A stretch of 64,000 nucleotides of DNA. Source: Nosema muscidifuracis (taxonomy: Eukaryota; Microsporidia; Nosematidae). The notes beneath the pieces were generated by a model. The model had not been told where the DNA came from, searched no databases, and saw only the letters and a program-made list of their open reading frames with translations. Made by a program: the position numbers and the translations under genes. Location: the NCBI GenBank assembly GCA_028335825.1, contig JAIOKI010000022.1, positions 124,001 through 188,000 on the forward strand, read 5' to 3'. Positions 39,433 through 47,463 of this stretch are shown here, piece by piece (position 1 is the stretch's first letter; the number at the start of each line of letters is the position of its first letter).

Positions 39433-41034
39433 ATGAAATACAAGATTAAAAATATAATTGGTGAAGGTGCATGTGGAACAGTTTACAAAGCTATCTCTAA
39501 TTCTAATGAAGAAGTAAGTATAAAAATCATTCCTAAAGAAAAATCTATAAAATCGAAAAACGAAATAACGATTTTGCAAACACTTTCACATGACAATATT
39601 ATAAAATTTATAGAGAAATATGAAACAGATTCTTCTGTATGTATAGTTACAGAATTATGTGAATATAGTTTAATAACTTTTATAAATGAATATAATGTAG
39701 ATTTAAGTGTTTCATTAAAAATACTTAGAATGATACTATGTGGATTAGAATATCTTCATTCTAAAAATATTATACATAGAGATATTAAGTTAGCTAATAT
39801 TCTTATAAAAGATAATTCAGTTAAAATATGTGACTTTGGTCTATCTTGTTACGAATTTGAAAATAATTATACAATATGTGGAACTGAAGATTATATAGCA
39901 CCTGAAATTATTAATAGAATTGATTATGATAAAAGTGTAGATATTTATTCTACTGGTAAAGTTTTTAAAACACTTATTAGTATAAAAAATGAAATTTTAT
40001 CTAAAGATTGTTTAGATTTACTTAATAGAATGTTAGAGAAATCACCTGAAAGACGTATTTCAGCGTATGAAGCTTTACAACATCCAATTTTTGCATCATT
40101 TTTACCAAAATTCTGTGATTTTAGATACTTAAAAAATTTTAAAGTAGATGAAAGATTTGGTATTATAGAAAAAAACAATAATAAGGTATTTTTAGATGAA
40201 ATTGAAATAGAAATTTTACAAAATGAGAGTATAAATAAGTTTAACAGTATATTATCTAATATAGATACTAGATTTGGAATTAAAAATACAAATTCTCAAC
40301 CAAAAATTTACGATATTCCATATTTTGATCTAGAAAAAGTCAATATCTTATTTAAAGTTAATGGATTAATTAGAGATATTTTTTTATTCACTAACGCTGA
40401 ACTTAAAAAATTAATTTATGGAATGGCTTATCTTAATTTAAAAATGGAAAGATTACCTCTTATTATTGTAGAAACTTCAATATACAAATTTACTTATACT
40501 TTAAATGATGGTTTTGTTTATCATGATACAAATTTTATATTAAAAAAGAAACTGGCAAAAGATAAACATCCACAAATACATTATACATACGAACTTACAG
40601 ATCTAAAAAATAAGATAAAAAATAAATATAGAGATGTACCATCATTTCTATTTAAAAATATTAATGAAGCAGATACAAAATGCAAATTAAGTTTATCCAG
40701 ATTAGATTTTAATAATTTACCTTTAATAATTAAATCATCTAATGCAAATTTACCAGTAATAAATACTCCATTAACTATTTCATCTGTAGGTAGTTTTATT
40801 GATATGAAGATTAGAGATAAAAATATTTACAAGCATAAGAAAGATATAGGATGGTGTATAAAAAAATTAAGTACGTTTACTTTCTTATTAAATGATGGTA
40901 GATGTTTTGAGATAGAACTAGGAAGAAATTGTATATCGTATAAGAGTAGGATATATCAGATTAATAATGATCTTCCTGTGTATATAAAGAAAGATCTAAA
41001 ACGAGTAAGAGATTTATTAATTTTATTTCTGTAA
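39433..41034 (+). CDS. PLK4: Polo-like kinase, PLK4/SAK type
   Basis: A Ser/Thr kinase. In animals PLK4 starts centriole duplication; microsporidia have spindle plaques and no centrioles, so the role here may concern spindle-pole duplication. The 533-residue product has a kinase domain at 1-220: G-E-G-A-C-G-T-V-Y (10-18), Lys31, H-R-D-I-K-L-A-N-I-L (about 115), D-F-G-L-S, and C-G-T-E-D-Y-I-A-P-E. The region after D-I-Y-S-T-G is short, so part of the kinase C-lobe is trimmed. The last 60 residues match the third polo box of PLK4: I-G-W-C-I, L-N-D-G-R, C-I-S-Y-K-S-R, and L-P-V-Y-I-K-K-D-L. The middle (about 250-440) may be the cryptic polo box. A CCCC lies 16 bases upstream of the start. Confidence 0.8.
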   Translation: MKYKIKNIIGEGACGTVYKAISNSNEEVSIKIIPKEKSIKSKNEITILQTLSHDNIIKFIEKYETDSSVCIVTELCEYSLITFINEYNVDLSVSLKILRMILCGLEYLHSKNIIHRDIKLANILIKDNSVKICDFGLSCYEFENNYTICGTEDYIAPEIINRIDYDKSVDIYSTGKVFKTLISIKNEILSKDCLDLLNRMLEKSPERRISAYEALQHPIFASFLPKFCDFRYLKNFKVDERFGIIEKNNNKVFLDEIEIEILQNESINKFNSILSNIDTRFGIKNTNSQPKIYDIPYFDLEKVNILFKVNGLIRDIFLFTNAELKKLIYGMAYLNLKMERLPLIIVETSIYKFTYTLNDGFVYHDTNFILKKKLAKDKHPQIHYTYELTDLKNKIKNKYRDVPSFLFKNINEADTKCKLSLSRLDFNNLPLIIKSSNANLPVINTPLTISSVGSFIDMKIRDKNIYKHKKDIGWCIKKLSTFTFLLNDGRCFEIELGRNCISYKSRIYQINNDLPVYIKKDLKRVRDLLILFL

Positions 41035-41900
41035 ATAAATTAAATTAATTCTAACATTTTTATAAGCCAAAGAGAATTTTTTGACATAAGTAAAGTATTT
41101 TTTTAATAAATTGAATTAAAAAAGATAGTTTTTAAAAAAGATGATATTATTTAAAATAGAGAAGTAAGAAAAATGTATATATTATTTAAAAAGATTATAT
41201 TATTTAAGAAATTATATATTATTAAGAAAATGATATTATTTTAAAATAGAGAAGTAAAAAAAATGTATACATTATTTAAAAAGATGATATTATTTTAGAG
41301 GTTGAATTTATAAGAAATTATAGATTATTAAAAAGATGATATTATCTTAGAGGTTGGATTTTTAAGAAATTATATATTATTAAGAAAATGATATTATCTT
41401 AGAATAGAGAAGTAAGAAAAATGTATACATTATTAAGAAGATGATATTATTTAAGAAATTGGATTATTAAGAAATTATTTCATTCTTTAAGAAGATAGAT
41501 TTTCTAATAAGATGATATCAATCAAGATGAAATATACATTATCTTAAAATAGATAAGTAATAAAAAAGTATATATTATTAAGAAGAAATATTATATTAGA
41601 AAAATATAAATAATTAAGCTTTTTCTTCTTATATAATTTATATAAAAATCTAACTTTGTCATTTTGATTTATTATATAAGATGAATTTATATAAACCTCA
41701 AAAATTAATTTATTAAATTTAACATACGTTTAACAGAAATGAGTTTAATTTTTAAAAATCTAAAATATTAATTTGAAAATGTAATTTTGATATCTTTAGT
41801 TAATATTCCTAATCAGGAAACTTTATTATTAAATAATTTAATAATTCGTATTTTAATTTTTAATCCAATGAATTTATAAATAAACTTCAAATTGAACAAT
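41035..41900. repeat. Degenerate repeats of AAGATGATATTATTT type
   Basis: Units of about 35-70 bases with AAGAAATTATATATTATTAA and GATGATATTATTT recur from about 41110 to 41500. No gene in this spacer. Confidence 0.6.
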
Positions 41901-41940
41901 TAAATGTATTTTTAATTTAATATTTAAGATTTTTAGAAAA

Positions 41941-42195
41941 ATAACCTGTCTTGTAAATTTAAATTGACTGAATCTATACATAAATTTCAAATTGAACTAT
42001 TAAATGTATTTTTTAAAAAAATAACCTGTCTTGTAAATTTAAATTGACTGAGTCTATACATAAATTTCAAATTGAACTATTAAATGTATTTTTAAAAAAA
42101 TAATCTGCCTTGTAAATTTAAATTGACTGAGTCTATACATAAATTTCAAATTGAACAATTAAATGTATTTTTAATTTAATATTTAAGATTTTTAA
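41941..42195. repeat. About 80-base tandem repeat directly upstream of SF3B6
   Basis: Copies start near 41941, 42021 and 42100. They share TTGTAAATTTAAATTGACTG and TACATAAATTTCAAATTGAA. The array ends next to the CCCC start signal at 42206, so it may influence expression of the gene. Confidence 0.85.
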
Positions 42196-42209
42196 AAAAT
42201 TAACCCCTC

Positions 42210-42503
42210 ATGGAATATATAAAAACTCAAAAAGATTTGGAGACTCAGATTTTGTTCATACTAAATGTACCTAAAGATATTACTAAATCTCAAATACTTA
42301 ATTTATTCAGTAGATATGGTGACGTGGTACAAGTAAGAATAGGAAATCGACCTGATACAGCAGGATCAATATTTGTAATTTATCAAAATATTGATAGTGC
42401 AGTAGCAGCTTATAAAGAAATGAATGGGTTTTATTATAAAAAGAAGTATATGAAGATAAAATTTTATCAACCATTTGCTAAAGCTTTTTCCCATGATAAT
42501 TAA
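42210..42503 (+). CDS. SF3B6: Spliceosome U2 component SF3B6/p14 (RRM protein)
   Basis: p14 contacts the branch-point adenosine inside the SF3b part of U2 snRNP. The 97-residue product is one RRM: L-F-I-L-N-V-P (RNP2, about 16-22), then a long helix, Y-G-D-V-V-Q-V-R-I-G-N, G-S-I-F-V-I-Y (RNP1, about 53-60), and a second helix. The tail Y-Y-K-K-K-Y-M-K-I-K-F-Y-Q-P (about 76-89) matches the conserved end of p14. Animal p14 is about 125 residues; the basic tail is gone. A run of four C just before the ATG supports the start. Its presence implies a working spliceosome somewhere in this genome. Confidence 0.9.
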   Translation: MEYIKTQKDLETQILFILNVPKDITKSQILNLFSRYGDVVQVRIGNRPDTAGSIFVIYQNIDSAVAAYKEMNGFYYKKKYMKIKFYQPFAKAFSHDN

Positions 42504-43671
42504 GTTAATTTTGTATATTTGTAAATAAAAATTGTTAAATTTAGTTTTTTATGAAGTACTTTTCTATTCTTATAAGAAGATTAGTTTGGGAATAAATTAA
42601 AAATTTATTTTTTTATTATACATATATCTTGAAAAAAGAATAAATTAAGAATTTATTTTCTGTAATATGTATATATTTTGATAGAAGAATAAATTAAAAA
42701 TTTATTTTCTGTAATATGCATATATTTTGAAAGAAGAATAAATCTGTGAAACGTAATCACTAATATTTAATTTAAATAAAAACAACCAAATCCAAATAAA
42801 AATACTACTATATAAATAAATTTCAAACTTGATTGATTTTTATTTATAATTAGTTTCATTATTATTTAAATTGAATATTAGTAATTTTATTTCACTGTTT
42901 TGTTCTTATTTTAGCATCCCAATTGCAGTTCCACCGATAACTTGCCTCTACATTAATATTTAACGTAATCCTCATAAAAGTAATTGATTGAGTGTAAACC
43001 TGGATTTTGGATTATGTTATTCCTTTTTTGTATTTATTGTACTTTATCAGTATTTATAACAAAATGATGATTTTACTTTTATAGATGGCATATAAAAGAT
43101 AAGAATAAATTAATTATTATATTTTAAAAATACTAAATATAAAATGATTGTCATTACAATAGATGAATGAGAAAAAGAATAAATTAATTATTATATTTTA
43201 AAAATACTAAATATAAAAGGTTTGTCATTACAGTAGATGAATGAGAAAAAGAATAAATTAATTATTATATTTTAAAAATACTAAATATAAAATGATTGTA
43301 ATTACAGTAGATGAATGAGAAAAAGAATAAATTAATTATTATATTTTAAATCTATTTAAGTATTAATTTGTACTTAAGTTTTTATTCAAAACTATAGATA
43401 AAACTCATTTTTTGTGGTCTTTTTATCCGATGACGTCATCGCTAGATAGCCTTCTCTACTCTTTTATTTTTTTTAATTTTAGCACCGTTCTTTAATTTAA
43501 AAATTAAAATGATCTATTTGACAGTTTGTTGGTTATCCAATAAAGGAACTTAATAAATAAATAAAAAATTAAATTTGATATTAGAAATTATACATTAATA
43601 TAGATTTAGCGATTAATATCTTTAATCGTCCTTCTTAAAAAATATTTAAATTTTTTACTTTACCCCCTTTT
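42504..43671. repeat. Spacer with two tandem arrays (54- and 74-base units)
   Basis: A 54-base unit repeats three times at about 42590-42745 (GAATAAATTAAAAATTTATT). A 74-base unit repeats four times from 43101 to about 43350, anchors at 43101, 43175, 43249 and 43323 (AAGAATAAATTAATTATTAT). No gene seen. The CRE-like palindrome and the CCCCC start signal of the next gene lie to the right. Confidence 0.8.
43428..43441. promoter_or_regulatory. 14-base perfect palindrome CGATGACGTCATCG (CRE/ATF site)
   Basis: Perfect palindrome holding TGACGTCA, the classic ATF/CREB site, about 230 bases upstream of the ATG at 43672. Closely related motifs occur at 17020, 17112 and 22967. The sequence around it is richer in G/C than its surroundings. 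Confidence 0.45.
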
Positions 43672-45645
43672 ATGGATGACTTCTTTAAAAACGATGGTCT
43701 TTATGATAACGATGACGTCTATGATAGTATGTTACACAGTTCAAAGACTGATATCGATATAAATAACAAAATTGTATATAACCCTCTTTATATTAGAGAA
43801 CAACGTGGAAAGTCTGTTAATTATAATTCTAATTGGAATACTAAAAGAAATCGTAATGATTTTGTGTATGCTAAAAAAAATACGGATTTTAATTTCGATA
43901 ATGAGCTAAACAAAAAATTTGGATTTAGCTTTTCAAATAATGTTGAAAGAAATGATTTGGTGATAGATCCTAGGGACATTTTTACAGAAAATATTGGTAA
44001 ACAGAGTATCAAAATACCAGAAATTATCAGTAATCCCATCTCATCTACTCCAAATGTATCTTACGAAATGAGACCCCATATCAATAATCAGAATCCTTTA
44101 CATAGCATTAATCTACATTATAGTAGACATAATGATTATGTATTAGATAATATTTATCCCCAATCTTCTAATTTATTAATTAATTATGATCAACAACACA
44201 GAATAAATCCAACAAATAATTCTGTACTTAATTTTAAACATAGGTTTATCAACCTTCAGAGACCTCGTCAACCAAAAAAGTGTGTAAAAAAGATAATAAG
44301 ATTGCGTGTCGATGGAACTGCTTTGTACAAATTCAAAACTTTTACGATCAATTTTAATATTTTGAAACAGAAAGGAGGAACCAACGATCTTACTTTTTTA
44401 TCAAGTGTAAATGATTTTAATGAAACACTTGGAATAATGAAGGTTCCTTTTAAGTATGGTACTGTTTTAAGTTATGTATTTAATGAATTAAAGAAGTATA
44501 ATGGATATTTTAATACTAGTACGAATGTATGGGCTCAATTATCTCAAGTTATAAAGCAGTTTACTAGAATTAATCAGATTTATCTTTTTCTGGTGTATCC
44601 TTTTGAGCAGTATTATTTCGGACATAAAAAGATTAGAATTTTTAATGATGAAAAAATTTTAAATGAATTTAAAACTGATTTTTCTACATTTAGTACTAAC
44701 GATATAGACATGTGTCTAAGTAAGGGTAAAATATTAGATTTAGAATTAATGATGTCAAATATTGATGCTAAAAAGATAAAAATAGAAGGAGTAATTATTT
44801 TATTGAATTTCTTTATAGATATATTTCAAGTTAAATTTGAGCATCTTCTTATAGGAGAAAATTCTGGTATTAAATTCAGAGTTAATGAGCCAAGAAAAGA
44901 TAAATATAGTATTGAAGAAAGGGCTTTATTTGAAAAATTAAGAAAAGATTTTCTGTCTAAAATTAATGATTTTGATATTGAAAAAAGTATAGATCTTTGT
45001 AAAAAATGTATTAAAATAGCTATTGAACATGGTAAGTTATGTAGGAAGAAGTATTTGGGATTTAATGTTGATCAATTATTTTTAAATAAGATATTTAATT
45101 TATTAGTGATACTAAAAAAAAATGGATATATTGAGATTGATTTAATTTTTAATTTTGTAAATTTATGTGGTAAAGTATCTTTTAATGAGAATCCTTTCAT
45201 TTACAAATACTTGCTTAAGCTTGCTAAAAAAGATTATGTATCGACATTAGAGGTATTATCAAATATAAAATTTAGTAAGAATCATAATAGGAAGCTTTTA
45301 AGAAGATTGAAAAAATTTATATTTCCTATTTTAGATGATATCTCTATTAAATTAGCTAATAATGAAATACTTAATGATAATAAGATACTTGAAAATATTA
45401 TTAGATCATTTGTTTGTATAAAGAGTATGAAAGATAAATTTAAAAATATATTGAAGAGTATTTTGTTGAATTTTGATTATAATCATAGGAAGAAGATTTA
45501 TTTAAGAAATAGTACCTCCTCAGATTTATTTAAGATTATTTTAGTGATGATGTCTCATGAGGATGTAAAAGATTTTTTATATTCAGATGTAAATTTAATG
45601 ACACGATTAAGAGATGTGCCTGGAGTTAGAGATATAGTTCGATAG
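43672..45645 (+). CDS. Large unrecognised protein with Asn-rich N-terminus and helical C-terminus
   Basis: Not recognised. The 657-residue product has an Asn/Asp/Tyr-rich, probably disordered N-terminus (about 1-200), then a basic R-P-R-Q-P-K-K-C-V-K-K patch (about 198-208). A mixed alpha/beta middle follows (about 210-420), with G-H-K-K-I-R-I-F and W-A-Q-L-S-Q-V. An all-helical second half (about 420-657), with repeating L-x-x-L-x-K pairs, resembles a HEAT- or ARM-like helical repeat. There is no signal peptide or membrane helix. A Pat1-like organisation (disordered N-terminus, helical C-terminal superhelix) was considered but not supported by any specific motif. A run of five C about 8 bases before the ATG supports the start. 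The gene follows a CRE-like palindrome. Confidence 0.7.
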   Translation: MDDFFKNDGLYDNDDVYDSMLHSSKTDIDINNKIVYNPLYIREQRGKSVNYNSNWNTKRNRNDFVYAKKNTDFNFDNELNKKFGFSFSNNVERNDLVIDPRDIFTENIGKQSIKIPEIISNPISSTPNVSYEMRPHINNQNPLHSINLHYSRHNDYVLDNIYPQSSNLLINYDQQHRINPTNNSVLNFKHRFINLQRPRQPKKCVKKIIRLRVDGTALYKFKTFTINFNILKQKGGTNDLTFLSSVNDFNETLGIMKVPFKYGTVLSYVFNELKKYNGYFNTSTNVWAQLSQVIKQFTRINQIYLFLVYPFEQYYFGHKKIRIFNDEKILNEFKTDFSTFSTNDIDMCLSKGKILDLELMMSNIDAKKIKIEGVIILLNFFIDIFQVKFEHLLIGENSGIKFRVNEPRKDKYSIEERALFEKLRKDFLSKINDFDIEKSIDLCKKCIKIAIEHGKLCRKKYLGFNVDQLFLNKIFNLLVILKKNGYIEIDLIFNFVNLCGKVSFNENPFIYKYLLKLAKKDYVSTLEVLSNIKFSKNHNRKLLRRLKKFIFPILDDISIKLANNEILNDNKILENIIRSFVCIKSMKDKFKNILKSILLNFDYNHRKKIYLRNSTSSDLFKIILVMMSHEDVKDFLYSDVNLMTRLRDVPGVRDIVR

Positions 45646-46384
45646 GCTTCTAAAAAATTAATTATTAATTTACATTAAATTGTATTATGTGAAAATATCC
45701 TAAATAAAAATTATTTGTAATCTCGTTTTATTATTAATTTAATCTAACTTAAAAAGAAAGATATTTTTTTATTATTATTGTCTTATTTATTTTATAAAGA
45801 TTATGTTTTTTAATAAGTCAATTATGTATACAGCTTAAAAATAAAAATATTATTTAAGTTACTTTATATTAGTTTTTTTTCTTTACTGATTCTGATTTTT
45901 TTAATTTACTTTTTATTGATTTGAATGATTCTGATTTTTTCGATTTACTTTCTATTAGTTTGAATGATTTGTATTTTTTTAATAATGTATTTATTTTTCT
46001 AATCTACTATTAAATGGTTTGAATGATTTTCATTTTTCTAATAATGTATTTATTTTTTTTAATATTAAAACTTAACTAATAACTTAATATATGTACTCAA
46101 AATATAATTTACTATGATCAATAATATTGAATATATATTTTATAATAATTTGTAACTAACAAATATTATATATTAAAAACGAAATATAAATCATTTTAAG
46201 CTCTTTTACATAATACAATAATTTTTTTCTTTAAATTTATAATTTGGTAAAGTAATTATTTTTAATTTTTAATATATTTTGTACTAATAAAAGGTTTTTG
46301 AAATATCAATTGCTATGTACGCTCTATAAATGCATAAAACTTAAACATACAGAAATTATACCATTGTTTTATTATTTATAAAAA
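45646..46384. repeat. Spacer with short repeats, no gene
   Basis: Units of GTTTGAATGATTCTGATTTT type recur about four times at about 45890-46030. No gene before the tRNA. Confidence 0.6.
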
Positions 46385-46454
46385 GGCTCCTGCGGGAATC
46401 GAACCCGCGCCTGTTCATTACGAGTGAACAATTCTACCACTAAACTAAAGAGCC
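46384..46454 (-). tRNA. tRNA-Thr (anticodon CGT)
   Basis: Minus-strand cloverleaf. Acceptor GGCTCTT pairs with AGGAGCC with one G-T pair. The anticodon loop CTCGTAA gives CGT (threonine ACG), and the T arm is GCGGG-TTCGATT-CCCGC. The variable region is short and no intron is visible. The 5' end is at 46454 and the gene lies in the same direction as the adjacent mu subunit gene. Confidence 0.95.
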
Positions 46455-46473
46455 TCACTTTTTGATAAATTTT

Positions 46474-47463
46474 TTATTTTCTAATTTCAATTCTTCCATT
46501 ACAAATATCATACTTTATCCAAACATCAACCTTTGTATTATCAATACATATAGCTTTTTCTATATTTAGAATATTTTTATTGGTTCTACTAACATTGAAT
46601 GAAATCTGAATGGGTCTCAATTCTTCAGTAACCTTAAAATAATCAGCTTTTATATTTATAACAGCCTTACTTATTCTTTCTTTCTTAAATTTCCATTTAA
46701 TCATATTTTCCATTTCATCATAATACGTTGTACCTTTTGTAGAACTTAATTTAACAAATTTAGATTCAAGAGATACAGGAATTAGAACTTCTAAATTATC
46801 AAAATGTATATCATCTGTATATAAAATGTAATCATTTCCCTCTTGTATAAGTTTGAATGGAAGTGTTCCTTTAGCTTTATATTTTAAGATTTGTAAATCT
46901 TTGCTACCGACATTCAATTCGAGTTCTAATTTATTAAATCTTTCAACGATTTTATAATTAGAAATGTAATCGATATTTTTATCTTTCTTAATAAGTAGCT
47001 TGAGGAAGTTATCTTCATTAAATCTCGGTTTAACGAAACAGTACCCATAAACATCACAATTTATATGAGATTTGTCTATAATAGCACTATATGTTTCTAT
47101 GACATCAATAAATATCTCATTTGTTGATAAAACAGGCAATTTAGATATTTTTTCTTCCTCGGAAATTCTTAAACAATTTTTACTAAACATTTCTTTAACT
47201 ATAAAATAATTGTCAAGTATAATTTGTTCATCAATATTATTAAATCTATTTTCCAAATTATTTTTAAGTGCTTGTAAGTATTCAATAATAATAAAAACAT
47301 CAATGTTTGAGTAAAGAATCCCAAGAATTATATTATTAACTTTTAGCTGTGTATACTGACTATTACCAATTCTATGTGTTGGGTATGAAGGACTTCGTGG
47401 AAATAAATCGGGATTTCCAATTAATATCTTATCATTTGAGCTTATAAATATTTCCTCAATCAT
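46474..47463 (-). CDS. Clathrin adaptor complex medium (mu) subunit, shortened
   Basis: Adaptor mu chains bind Tyr-based sorting signals during vesicle formation. The 329-residue product (family about 420-450) has a degenerate longin-like N-terminus (about 1-110), then F-I-D-V-I-E-T (about 137-143) and the mu-homology domain to the end. Landmarks are L-E-L-E-L-N-V, I-L-K-Y-K-A-K-G-T-L-P-F-K-L, L-E-V-L-I-P-V (227-233), M-I-K-W-K-F-K-K (about 252), and V-D-V-W-I-K-Y-D near the C-terminus. The V-W-(I/V)-(K/R)-Y block is the family's C-terminal signature. Which complex (AP-1, AP-2, AP-3) cannot be told. No C-run is seen close to the ATG, unlike most genes here. Antisense neighbours: tRNA-Thr. Confidence 0.85.
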   Translation of the reverse strand: MIEEIFISSNDKILIGNPDLFPRSPSYPTHRIGNSQYTQLKVNNIILGILYSNIDVFIIIEYLQALKNNLENRFNNIDEQIILDNYFIVKEMFSKNCLRISEEEKISKLPVLSTNEIFIDVIETYSAIIDKSHINCDVYGYCFVKPRFNEDNFLKLLIKKDKNIDYISNYKIVERFNKLELELNVGSKDLQILKYKAKGTLPFKLIQEGNDYILYTDDIHFDNLEVLIPVSLESKFVKLSSTKGTTYYDEMENMIKWKFKKERISKAVINIKADYFKVTEELRPIQISFNVSRTNKNILNIEKAICIDNTKVDVWIKYDICNGRIEIRK

